Part shown: one piece after another, positions 23,811-31,482 of the stretch
Numbering within the stretch: position 1 is the first letter of the stretch
How the letters are laid out: each line of letters starts with the position of its first letter
NCBI GenBank assembly: GCA_017558145.1
Contig: JAFYWF010000006.1
Coordinates: 1 to 64,000 of the forward strand
Origin: Lachnospiraceae bacterium
GTDB lineage: Bacteria; Bacillota; Clostridia; Lachnospirales; Lachnospiraceae
DNA length: 64,000 nucleotides
Reading direction: 5' to 3'
Made by a program: the position numbers and the translations under genes
The notes under the pieces: generated by a model
Database searches by the model: none
The model's input: the letters and a program-made list of their open reading frames with translations, nothing else
Told to the model about the DNA's origin: nothing

Positions 23811-24251
23811 ATGAAGGCGAAAAACATTCTTAATTTTGTGGAAGAATTGAAAAATACATTAAAGACAAACGATCCTTATGAAATTGCAGAATACTATGGT
23901 ATAAAAATTCTTCATAGAGATAGTCCGGTAAAAGATTTTACTGCTTATACTATGAAGTTTCCAAATTATCCAACTATAATTTCTATTAATAATGCGTACA
24001 CTGATTTTTCAAAGAAATTGTTATGTGCTCATGAGCTGGGGCATGCATTGATTCACGAAGGAACGATTAATCATTTCAGAACAACAGGGAATAATATGGC
24101 AGTTAATGTAGAGCAGGAAGCAAATTTGTTTGCGATTGCTCTTGTTTCAGATGGAAAAATTAGTGAAACATTGGGAATGCCCCTGGAGTCAATGAATAAC
24201 TATTTGTTGAAAACGATTATGGATTATAATTTGAAGTTTAAAGGCGAGTAA
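23811..24251 (+). CDS. ImmA/IrrE metallopeptidase (copy 1)
   Basis: A 146-residue zinc protease with the motif CAHELGHALIHEG (HExxH) near residue 75 and the downstream glutamate region NVEQEANLFAIALV. In ICEBs1-like systems ImmA cleaves its ImmR repressor after a DNA-damage or cell-density signal and so derepresses the element. ATG at 23811 has GGAG nine bases upstream; an in-frame TTG 15 bases earlier is less likely. It would relieve repression of the ftsZ and XRE promoters. Confidence 0.85.
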   Translation: MKAKNILNFVEELKNTLKTNDPYEIAEYYGIKILHRDSPVKDFTAYTMKFPNYPTIISINNAYTDFSKKLLCAHELGHALIHEGTINHFRTTGNNMAVNVEQEANLFAIALVSDGKISETLGMPLESMNNYLLKTIMDYNLKFKGE

Positions 24252-24304
24252 TTTAAGTAAAAGATGATAAAAACGTTGATTCTTATGAGTATGCTAAACC
24301 TAAT

Positions 24305-25141
24305 TTGTGTTTAAATGAAAAAATGTTATATTCAATGATTTCACCAGACGATGCAGAAGATTTAGTATGTATGTGGTTATTTAAGAAATATGGATATGTA
24401 ACAATTCCATCATCTAACAAAATTTCTACGCAAAAATATGAATGTGTTTTATTGGATACGAAAGCAAAAGAAAGAAAACATGTATACGTACAAGTTAAAA
24501 AGGGTGCAGTAGATTTAAATGCAGAGGATTATAAAGATCTTGCAGGAGATGTGTATTTGCTTACAACAGAAGGAACTGTTGCGAATGCGGAGAACTACAG
24601 CAATGTTCATGTTGTTTCATCTAAAGAGATTTTTGATTTTGCAACGGACCCAGTAAATGCAACTATTATTCCAGAAAATATCGAATTTTGGATTCGCTTT
24701 TTAGGTGCAACGGAAAATCAAAACAATAAGAATAATGGAATAAAAGGTATTATGTTTGATACCAATTTGAGCTATTCCGATACAAATGAAAAAGAAATGT
24801 TAGAAAAAAATCGTATTTGTGCCTATGGAGCTGCTCAAAGATACATTAATTCATTTAAAAAAGATGACTATGTTTTCTATTATTCCAAAGGAAAAGGAAT
24901 TATTGCAGCTGGAAAAATTCTCTCGTCAGAGTCTATTAGATTAGAAAACGCAGATGGATTGTATAGAGATGTGGAGATGATAGTCCCACCGCTATACGCT
25001 AATGGAGAGATAAAAAAATGCTTATCAGCAGCTGAAATAAAACAATTATTAGATAGAGGTTTTTATTTTGCATCAACTATAAAAACGCCATATTTGAGTG
25101 AGCAACAGTCATTAACATTGATAAATGCATTAAAAGGATAA
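24305..25141 (+). CDS. Mrr-like nuclease plus EVE/PUA-like domain, 5' truncated
   Basis: The product has SPDDAEDLVCMWLFKKYGYV...KYECVLLDTKAKERKHVYVQVKKG, a PD-(D/E)xK/Mrr-like nuclease core (E...D/E...QxK). The C-terminal half, KGIMFDTNLSYSDTNEKEMLEKNRICAYGAAQRYINSFKKDDYVFYYSKGKGIIAAGKI, resembles EVE/PUA-type modified-base readers. Reading frame remains open upstream to 24257 (VDSYEYAKPNL...) with no start and no ribosome site, so the 5' end has been lost at the junction with immA. A weak TTG at 24305 is the earliest start. Modified-DNA restriction is inferred. Confidence 0.5.
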   Translation: MCLNEKMLYSMISPDDAEDLVCMWLFKKYGYVTIPSSNKISTQKYECVLLDTKAKERKHVYVQVKKGAVDLNAEDYKDLAGDVYLLTTEGTVANAENYSNVHVVSSKEIFDFATDPVNATIIPENIEFWIRFLGATENQNNKNNGIKGIMFDTNLSYSDTNEKEMLEKNRICAYGAAQRYINSFKKDDYVFYYSKGKGIIAAGKILSSESIRLENADGLYRDVEMIVPPLYANGEIKKCLSAAEIKQLLDRGFYFASTIKTPYLSEQQSLTLINALKG

Positions 25142-25238
25142 AATGAGTATTTAAAAATTTATATTAAAAGGATTGGAGTAAAATAATTTTGGATTGGTTA
25201 AAAACTTTTCTAGTGGGCTAACACTAAAATTAGCCATT

Positions 25239-25281
25239 AAAAGAGAGTATGTAGCACAGTGGTGCTATTACTCTCTTTTTT
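25239..25281 (+). terminator. strong intrinsic terminator
   Basis: AAAGAGAGTA-TG-TAGCAC / GTGCTA-T-TACTCTCTTT with loop AGTG and T6. Its 5' arm reappears, broken, at about 29686-29707. Confidence 0.85.
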
Positions 25282-25384
25282 AAGTCGATTAATAATAAAG
25301 AGAGATTCCGTAGAATTGACCATGGGAATTATTTTTTGTTTAGCGAAAACTGATTGATATATGTAATAGAAAATGTTATATTTT

Positions 25385-25430
25385 ATTCAAAACAATTTTA
25401 TTAAAAATGATTTGAATAAAAATAAAATAG
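25385..25430 (+). repeat. cassette left-end repeat R1, copy 2
   Basis: Second copy of R1; matches 19191-19230 apart from two substitutions and a small insertion near the right end. It lies 13 bases before the ATPase start. Confidence 0.8.
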
Positions 25431-25442
25431 GGGATAAGGAAT

Positions 25443-26903
25443 ATGTTCATAGGAAGAGAAAGAGAACTTGCATCTTTAAAGGAATTTTATGATAAAGATG
25501 GAATAGGAATGACGGTAATATATGGTCGTAGACGCATTGGAAAATCTACCTTAATTACTGAATTTGTTAAAGATAAAAAGAATATATTTTATACAGCAAC
25601 AAAAGTAGGGAAGAATAGGAATTTGGAATTATTCTCGAGTCAGGTATTGGAACTATTAATGCCTGGAATGGCTGATATAAGCTTTAAAACAATTGAAGCA
25701 GTTTTTGATTTTATTAATAAAAATATTGGAGATGAAAAGGTAGTTCTTGTAATAGACGAATTACCATATTGGGCAGAAAAAGATGAAGCTCTTTTATCTG
25801 TGCTACAAAAATATATAGATACGGTATGGAAAGATAAAAATCTTAAAATAATTTTGTGTGGTTCGTCATTAAGCTTTATGGAAAACAAAGTTTTAAGTGA
25901 AAAGAGTCCGTTGTTTGGAAGACGAGATTCACAGATTAAATTGGAAGCTTTTGATTATTTAGATGCAGCAAAGTTTGTTCCCAACTATTCAAATAAAGAC
26001 AAAGCAATTTGCTATGGTATTACTGGAGGCGTAGCAAAGTATTTGTCAATGATTGATCCTGCAAAAAGTATTGATGAAAATATAATAAGACTATTTTTTA
26101 GGACAGACGGCTATTTGTATGATGAAACAAAAAATCTTTTGACACAGGAATTTGCAGATATAACAATTGTAAATAATATCGTAGAGCAGATTGCATCAGG
26201 AGAAAATGCACTTAATATTATTGCTGGAAAAATTGGAGAGAAGGAACCAACAGTATTATATTCTCTTGATAAGTTGATACATGTTGGGTTAGTAGAAAAA
26301 AAGAAGTGTATTACAGATGAGAAGAACAAAAAGAAAACACAGTATGTATTAAAAGATTCTATGTTTAAGTTTTGGTATGAGTTTATTCCAAAGGCTACTA
26401 GTGTAATTGAAATGGGACAAGGAGAAACATATTATCATAAAGTAGTAAAACCTACATTGCATTCATTTATGGGTTCTATATTTGAAGAAATGTGTAGATA
26501 TTATGTTTTAAAACAAGGAATAACAGGTGAGTATGGATGTTTTGTTACTTCCGTAGGTACCTGGTGGGGAGTAGAAAATATCAAAGAAGATAATGGGAAT
26601 ATAAGAGCACAATCAGCGGATATTGATGTTGTTGCAATATCTGAAATAGATAAAAAATCAATTATTGGAGAGTGTAAATTCAAAAACGAAAAAATTGATA
26701 AGAGTATTTACGAAACTTTAGTTAGGAGAGCGCAGCTTATAAATTCTAAATATAAAATTTCAAAATACATTTTATTTTCACTTTCAGGATACACCGATTG
26801 GTTTGAAACGTTAAAAGAGGAAGATGTATTGTTACTTACATTAGATTCATTATATGCTGGGAAGTGTACAAGGGAAACTAGAGTAGGAAAATCAAATAAT
26901 TGA
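25443..26903 (+). CDS. AAA ATPase with DUF234-type C-terminal domain
   Basis: A 486-residue archaeal-type STAND-like ATPase. The N-terminal FIGRERELASLKEF box, Walker A YGRRRIGKSTL (26-36), Walker B VVLVIDELPYW near 105 and sensor ILCGSSLSFM form the ATPase. A winged helix follows (NIIAGKIGEKEPTVLYSLDKLIHVGLV). The C-terminal DUF234 domain contains ADIDVVAI...IIGECKFKNEKI, a PD-(D/E)xK-like D...ExK set. Start behind AGGGGATAAGGA, directly after repeat R1. Members are common in mobile islands and may be defence effectors; role unproven. Confidence 0.78.
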   Translation: MFIGRERELASLKEFYDKDGIGMTVIYGRRRIGKSTLITEFVKDKKNIFYTATKVGKNRNLELFSSQVLELLMPGMADISFKTIEAVFDFINKNIGDEKVVLVIDELPYWAEKDEALLSVLQKYIDTVWKDKNLKIILCGSSLSFMENKVLSEKSPLFGRRDSQIKLEAFDYLDAAKFVPNYSNKDKAICYGITGGVAKYLSMIDPAKSIDENIIRLFFRTDGYLYDETKNLLTQEFADITIVNNIVEQIASGENALNIIAGKIGEKEPTVLYSLDKLIHVGLVEKKKCITDEKNKKKTQYVLKDSMFKFWYEFIPKATSVIEMGQGETYYHKVVKPTLHSFMGSIFEEMCRYYVLKQGITGEYGCFVTSVGTWWGVENIKEDNGNIRAQSADIDVVAISEIDKKSIIGECKFKNEKIDKSIYETLVRRAQLINSKYKISKYILFSLSGYTDWFETLKEEDVLLLTLDSLYAGKCTRETRVGKSNN

Positions 26904-26925
26904 ATATCTTATGGTTCATACTTGA
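26898..26925 (+). repeat. cassette right-end repeat R2, copy 2
   Basis: Second copy of R2 (26 of 28 bases identical to 21518-21545), beginning inside the last codons of the ATPase gene. Confidence 0.8.
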
Positions 26926-27000
26926 ATTTTGCAAATATGCATTTTAAAATATTAAAATGTTGCGTTTATGCAATATAAGGTTTATGATGGTTTTAGAACA
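26926..27000. promoter_or_regulatory. XRE copy-2 control region with degenerate operator
   Basis: Compared with copy 1, only TTTTGCAAATATGCA and one imperfect palindrome GTTGCGTTTATGCAAT (about 26959-26974) remain. The ftsZ gene and its promoter are absent here, so R2 joins almost directly to the XRE upstream sequence. Confidence 0.5.
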
Positions 27001-27015
27001 GAAAGGTAGATTCTC

Positions 27016-27408
27016 ATGACAATTGGTGAAAGAATTAAAGAAATTAGAAAAGTAAAAGGTATATCGGTAGAGTATTTAGCAAAAGAATTAGGTGTTTCAA
27101 AGACAACAATATATCGTTATGAAGATTCGACAATAGAAAAAATATCTGTAAATGTATTTGATAACATCTGTAGAATTTTAAATGTGACACCGGCAGAATT
27201 AATGGGAAATTCAGAAGCTAATAATTCTAACATGGAACTACCTCGTGAATTTCACAATCCACAGGATGCAATGGAATTTATTCTTAGAACGCCAACCCTT
27301 GCTGCATTTGGAGGATATGATCCTTCTAAAATGAATGATGAGACTATTTTAGCTTTTGCGAATGATATTCTTCAGCAGCTTGAATTAGTTAGTCTTAAAT
27401 ATAAGTAG
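27016..27408 (+). CDS. XRE-family repressor, ImmR-like (copy 2)
   Basis: A 130-residue repressor differing from copy 1 (23399) at about seven positions, including Ser to Gly in the helix-turn-helix (ELGVSKTT) and Pro to Ser before the third helix. Same ribosome site and same downstream immA. There is no divergent gene here, so it probably controls only its own operon and perhaps, in trans, the ftsZ promoter of copy 1, because the recognition helix is unchanged. Confidence 0.85.
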   Translation: MTIGERIKEIRKVKGISVEYLAKELGVSKTTIYRYEDSTIEKISVNVFDNICRILNVTPAELMGNSEANNSNMELPREFHNPQDAMEFILRTPTLAAFGGYDPSKMNDETILAFANDILQQLELVSLKYK

Positions 27409-27427
27409 ACTTTTGGAGAAAAATAAA

Positions 27428-27865
27428 ATGAAGGCGAAAAACATTCTTAACTTTGTGGAAGAATTGAAAAATACATTAAAGACAAACGATCCTTATGAAA
27501 TTGCAGAATACTATGGTATTAAAATTCTTCATAGAGATAGCCCTGTAAAAGACTTTACTGCGTATACCATGAAGTTTCCTAATTATCCAACCATAATTTC
27601 TATTAACAATGCATACACTGATTTTTCAAAGAGATTATTATGCGCTCATGAGTTAGGGCATGCATTGCTTCATGAAGGAACTATTAATCATTTTAGAACA
27701 ACGGGTAATAATATGGCAGTTAATGTAGAGCAGGAGGCAAATCTATTTGCGATTGCCCTGGTTTCGGATGGAAAAATTAGTGAAACATTGGGAATGCCCC
27801 TGGAGTCAATGAATAACTATTTGTTGAAAACGATTATGGAGTATAACTTGAAAATTAAGGGATAA
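27428..27865 (+). CDS. ImmA/IrrE metallopeptidase (copy 2)
   Basis: A 145-residue zinc protease almost identical to copy 1. The CAHELGHALLHEG active site is intact, and the C-terminus ends NLKIKG, one residue shorter. ATG is nine bases after GGAG. Both copies appear functional, so there are two near-identical ImmR/ImmA switches in cis. Sequence after the stop (AAACGTTGAT) matches that after copy 1 for a short stretch and then diverges, marking the duplication boundary. Confidence 0.85.
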   Translation: MKAKNILNFVEELKNTLKTNDPYEIAEYYGIKILHRDSPVKDFTAYTMKFPNYPTIISINNAYTDFSKRLLCAHELGHALLHEGTINHFRTTGNNMAVNVEQEANLFAIALVSDGKISETLGMPLESMNNYLLKTIMEYNLKIKG

Positions 27866-28105
27866 TTATACAAGAAACAGGAAGAAAAGTAAAAAAAGAA
27901 AAACGTTGATTTTTTAAAGTGTAAATGCTACGATACCGTTAAGCAAGATTTTCAGATATCAAATCAAGTGAAACCTAAGAACAACGTTTCATCTCTATCA
28001 CATTTGCAGACAACAAGTCTGTGTCTTTCAGAAATTCAAGCTTAAATAAAAGTGTAGGAGTTTCTGAAAAAGAGAAACTCCGGATAACTACATAAGGAGG
28101 TTCTA
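27866..28105. other. gap before nuclease-like gene
   Basis: No coding frame recognised. A perfect hairpin GGAGTTTCT/AGAAACTCC lies at 28058-28081, 20 bases before the ribosome site AAGGAGGTT of the next gene. There is no T-run, so it may act on translation or be an operator. Confidence 0.4.
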
Positions 28106-29020
28106 ATGGGAAAAGAAGCAGAGGAAACTGCGTATCAATGGCATCCTGCATTTTTTGCGGGGATTCAGATTGAATTTAGTGAGGAAAAGGAGAAGCTGAC
28201 ATTTGAAAATGAGCATCATCTAGGGACGAAGCCGAAACAAATTGATGTTCTGATTATTAAGAAGGAATCGGAAACTGAGTTGCAGAAAAATATCGGGAAG
28301 ATTTTTCGAAGGTACAATATCATAGAATATAAAAGCCCGAAAGACTATCTAAGTATTGATGATTTTTACCAGGTCTATGGTTATGCATGTTTTTTTAAAT
28401 CTGATGCAAAACAAGTAGATGAAATAAAGGCAGAAGAAATTACCATAACATTTGTATGTAAGAATAAACCAAAGAAACTGATAAAATATTTGCAGGAAGA
28501 AAGAGAACTTCGAATAGAAGGAAATGAAGGAATTTATGTAATGCATGGCGATTTTTTTGCAATGCAGTTACTTGTAACGTCAGAATTATCGAAGAAGGAA
28601 AATTTCTGGCTACGTTATTTAACAGATGACTTAAAAACTGTGGAAGAAGCGAATAAAATTTTAGGTGAATACGAAGGACACCAAAAAGAAAACTTATATA
28701 AATCGGTAATGAACATGATTGTAACTGCAAATAAGGAAGTGTTTAAGGAGGCGAAGAAAGTGTGTGAAGCTTTACGTGAATTGATGAAAGAGGAATTGGA
28801 AGAGATTAAGAAAGTCGCAATGATAGATGGAAGAAATGAAGGAAGAAATGAAGGAAGAATCGAAGGAAGAATCGAAGGAGAACGGGATGTTAAAATTCGA
28901 TTGATTCAAACGAAACTATCTAAAGGAAAAACATTGGAAGCTATCGCAGAAGATTTAGAGGATTCTGTGGAAAATATTCTAACCCTGATAAAGGAAATGG
29001 ATCAGAAAGAAGAAAATTAA
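28106..29020 (+). CDS. PD-(D/E)xK family protein, Rpn-like
   Basis: A 304-residue protein of a family abundant in Lachnospiraceae genomes. The nuclease-like core shows KPKQIDVLIIKKE and YNIIEYKSPKDYLS (D...ExK). A helical region follows, then a short tandem repeat GRNEGRNEGRIEGRIEGERD near residue 245, encoded by 12-base DNA repeats, and a helical end ILTLIKEMDQKE. It resembles Rpn recombination-promoting nucleases and related transposase-like elements. Start behind AAGGAGGTTCTA. A dedicated terminator follows and is shared with the gene at 59324. Confidence 0.65.
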   Translation: MGKEAEETAYQWHPAFFAGIQIEFSEEKEKLTFENEHHLGTKPKQIDVLIIKKESETELQKNIGKIFRRYNIIEYKSPKDYLSIDDFYQVYGYACFFKSDAKQVDEIKAEEITITFVCKNKPKKLIKYLQEERELRIEGNEGIYVMHGDFFAMQLLVTSELSKKENFWLRYLTDDLKTVEEANKILGEYEGHQKENLYKSVMNMIVTANKEVFKEAKKVCEALRELMKEELEEIKKVAMIDGRNEGRNEGRIEGRIEGERDVKIRLIQTKLSKGKTLEAIAEDLEDSVENILTLIKEMDQKEEN

Positions 29021-29049
29021 TAATATTAGATATATAGTTAAATCTAAAG

Positions 29050-29093
29050 AAATCCTGATGTAAGACATGTAATTGCCTTATGTTGGGATTTTT
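29050..29093 (+). terminator. Rpn-associated terminator, copy 1
   Basis: AAATCC...ATGTAAG / CTTATGTTGGGATTT stem and T-run. 39 of 44 bases match 59908-59952. Confidence 0.75.
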
Positions 29094-29205
29094 GTTTTTG
29101 TGAAAAATTCCGTTTTAAATATTTATTATGTACAAAAAAATGAACATAGCTTTATGTTAGCATCATGATACATCAATGATGATTGTACTTTGACAACTAA
29201 ATGAA

Positions 29206-29340
29206 ATGGTACGGAATGAATGCATTATGCGATATGGCACAGTTCCGGCTTATATTATTAACATGGAAGATATGGATTGTTCTGAATTTGCAGAAATAGT
29301 ATTTAACAACGTGGGAGGATATTTAATAAATTCTTCATAA
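29206..29340 (+). pseudogene. unrecognised 44-codon remnant
   Basis: ATG frame encoding RYGTVPAYIINMEDMDCSEF...GGYLINSS. It has protein-like composition but no ribosome site and no recognised family. Lies in an otherwise gene-poor 0.7-kb stretch (29100-29800) where I see only A/T-rich sequence and another weak 76-codon frame at 29429. Confidence 0.25.
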
Positions 29341-29710
29341 AAATAACTGCAAAACTTACACATGTGAAATATAATTTGAGAAAAAATCTTGATTTATACT
29401 CCTGACTTATAGTTTCATTGACAAAAAAATGTACATAAGTCTACCTTGTTTTCAGAGAATGTTCGTTTCGATAAAATTACTTGGGGAAAAAAGAAAGGAT
29501 GAAATTGAATTTAAAGGAATTATTTGGAAAAAATATTCGAATTCAGAAGTAAATTTAGGCAAATTGTTGATTTTGTTTAAAGAGCTAGAAGAAAATGTAA
29601 GAAGTAATTATGTGGAAAATGATGAGATGAATCCATTTAGTAAGTTAATAAAGTATTAGAATTAAACTGATATCGTAAATAAATTTTAAAAGAGAATATG
29701 TAGCATATCA

Positions 29711-29753
29711 AAATGCTGATTATGAGTCTCTCAAGTACTCTTAATCAGCATTT
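29711..29753 (-). terminator. terminator with conserved stem T1, copy 2
   Basis: Arms AAATGCTGATTA and TTAATCAGCATTT as at 22048-22087, but with a different loop. Serves the minus-strand gene at 29809. Confidence 0.7.
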
Positions 29754-29808
29754 AATGTACAACCTTATTCCAAAATCTTGTTGCATAGGAAAAGATATCC
29801 TTCAATCG

Positions 29809-30201
29809 TTAAATCACAAGATTATATTCTTTGCATAAAGCTTCATATTCTTTATACTTAATTGCGTATGTAGATCCAAATTCATTATAGAATTCTTCAT
29901 TTTCGTGCATAAGAACTTCCATAATTTCTTGTAAGAATAAAGCGTCATAGACAGCTAGAGAGGCATCATAGTCTAAATTCGCGTCCCTTGCAGAGCGTAA
30001 ATCAAAAATGATTTGGATTAAAATTTTTCTATAATCTAAATCATCACTGCCAAGGTTCATGCACAATTCTAAAATATCTGCATTATATTTGTTAATAGAA
30101 CATTTCACAGTATCATAAGAATCATAAGATTCTTTGTTAAATTCATAGTACGCACTTAACTTATTAAGGATTTTTTGTAAAAGAAGTCTGTAATTATCCA
30201 T
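29809..30201 (-). CDS. hypothetical helical protein
   Basis: A 130-residue acidic, mostly helical soluble protein (MDNYRLLLQKILNKLSAYYEFNKESYDSYDT..., LRSARDANLDYDASLAVYDALFLQEIMEVL). The ATG at 30201 follows GGGAGGGATTGAT. No motif or membrane segment. It occupies the same relative place as ftsZ in the first unit: minus strand, followed by the same T1 terminator stem. It may therefore be alternative cargo of that slot. Confidence 0.5.
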   Translation of the reverse strand: MDNYRLLLQKILNKLSAYYEFNKESYDSYDTVKCSINKYNADILELCMNLGSDDLDYRKILIQIIFDLRSARDANLDYDASLAVYDALFLQEIMEVLMHENEEFYNEFGSTYAIKYKEYEALCKEYNLVI

Positions 30202-30342
30202 ATCAATCCCTCCCATATAACATAATACTTTATTGATATGGAGAAGTAAACAAAAAATAAAAATTTACCGATTATGGGTTATAATAATATAATTAAGAAT
30301 TTATTAATTCTGTTTTTGAATGGTTAGGGAGATATAATACAA

Positions 30343-30963
30343 ATGAATGCATTAGATAAGATTCTCTACAAGCGCTTAGAGAGAATTAGAGAAGAACTTG
30401 ATGAATATATAGATTCTCGATTCAGAGCAAAAATGTTTTCGTCACCTATCATGAGTAAATTCCTTAATGTTATGAGGCTGCACGATGAAGATGAGGAAGG
30501 TTATTTTGAAGATGAATTTTTAGATAATGATGAAGAAAAGATACCATCTCCGGAACCCTTTGTTTCAGCAGGAAAGGAAAGTGATAAAACATATTTAGCT
30601 TTGGACGAAGTATTGGGATATAAGCGGGAATCTTTTTCAAAAATGTTACTCCGTATCATTGATGAAAAAGGATTTCGAGATACCGATGTATACAAATGGG
30701 CCAATGTTGACCGTAGACTCTTTTCAAAGATACGAGCGGATAAAGGGTATGTTCCAAGTAAGAAGACGGCAATTTCTTTTTGTTTGGCATTGCAACTAGA
30801 ATTAGATGAGGCTAAGAAACTTTTGGAAAGAGCCGGTTATGCTTTGTCACCATCTTCAAGGTTTGATTTGATTATCATGTATTTGATTGAGAATAAAGAG
30901 TACAATATCCAATTCGCAAATATTGTTTTGGAAAACTATGGCGAAGGAACTCTTTCGAAATAA
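30343..30963 (+). CDS. macro-associated helical/HTH domain protein
   Basis: A 206-residue protein. The N-terminal 75 residues are charged and acidic. The C-terminal domain (about 85-200, DTDVYKWANVDRRLFSKIRADKGYVPSKKTAISFCLALQLELDEAKKLLERAGYALSPSSRFDLIIMYLIENKEYNI) is the same as the C-terminal domain of the macro protein at 11728. It looks like a helix-turn-helix-type domain with RRLFSKIRADKGYVPSKKTA as candidate recognition part. There are 78 bases between its stop and the sepF start, so they are probably co-transcribed. Confidence 0.6.
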   Translation: MNALDKILYKRLERIREELDEYIDSRFRAKMFSSPIMSKFLNVMRLHDEDEEGYFEDEFLDNDEEKIPSPEPFVSAGKESDKTYLALDEVLGYKRESFSKMLLRIIDEKGFRDTDVYKWANVDRRLFSKIRADKGYVPSKKTAISFCLALQLELDEAKKLLERAGYALSPSSRFDLIIMYLIENKEYNIQFANIVLENYGEGTLSK

Positions 30964-31041
30964 ATGTCTCTTTTGAAGCGACCAATTTTACTTAAAAAAA
31001 GTGTATTCTATTTTGATAGTACAAAATGGGAGGACAATATA

Positions 31042-31398
31042 ATGGGAATGATGGATTGGATGCTGGAAAAGATGAAATTATCCGATGAGGATATGGAAGA
31101 AATTGATTTAGAAGTGGAAGAAGGGGCGGTACATAATTTTTATGAAAACATTCGATTTCCTTACAAAAAGAAGAATCTTCCTGAGAAAAATAACAGGGTT
31201 TTTTATAAAAGAATTACATCTTATGAAGATTGTAAAGAGATGATAGATAACTACAAACAAGGGGCAATATGTATTTGCAGTATCCCTTTAAGTGAACCCC
31301 ATGATGCTCAGGGGATGATGAATTACCTATGTGGTGCTGTATATGCTTTGGAAGGCGAGATCATTTCTGCCGGTAGTAATGTGTATTGGTTCTGTTAA
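31042..31398 (+). CDS. sepF: accessory SepF cell-division protein
   Basis: A 118-residue SepF. MGMMDWMLEKMKLSDEDMEE (1-20) is the membrane-binding amphipathic helix plus acidic linker typical of SepF N-termini. The core YKRITSYEDCKEMIDNYKQGAICICSIPLSEPHDAQGMMNYLCGAVYALEGEIISAGSNVYWFC is the DUF552 beta fold that binds the FtsZ C-terminal peptide. ATG at 31042 (GGGAGGACAATATA) gives exactly the family N-terminus, whereas a longer frame from 30964 does not. It ends without the usual C-terminal helix. Probably a partner of the accessory ftsZ. Confidence 0.82.
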   Translation: MGMMDWMLEKMKLSDEDMEEIDLEVEEGAVHNFYENIRFPYKKKNLPEKNNRVFYKRITSYEDCKEMIDNYKQGAICICSIPLSEPHDAQGMMNYLCGAVYALEGEIISAGSNVYWFC

Positions 31399-31426
31399 TT
31401 ATTTTAAGAAAGTATATTTATAAATA

Positions 31427-31471
31427 CCCCGTTATCTCATTGGCTAAGATAGTCAATTGAGATAACGGGGT
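31427..31471. terminator. bidirectional terminator
   Basis: CCCCGTTATCTCA / TGAGATAACGGGG stem between convergent sepF and the ABC transporter gene. Confidence 0.8.
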
Positions 31472-31482
31472 TATAGTTTCTA

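Noticed and set aside
29429..29659. 76-codon plus-strand frame
   Set aside because: No ribosome site and no recognisable family in an A/T-rich, gene-poor stretch. Kept only as a possible remnant.
30964..31041. N-terminal extension of sepF
   Set aside because: It has no ribosome site, and the SepF-typical amphipathic start occurs at 31042.
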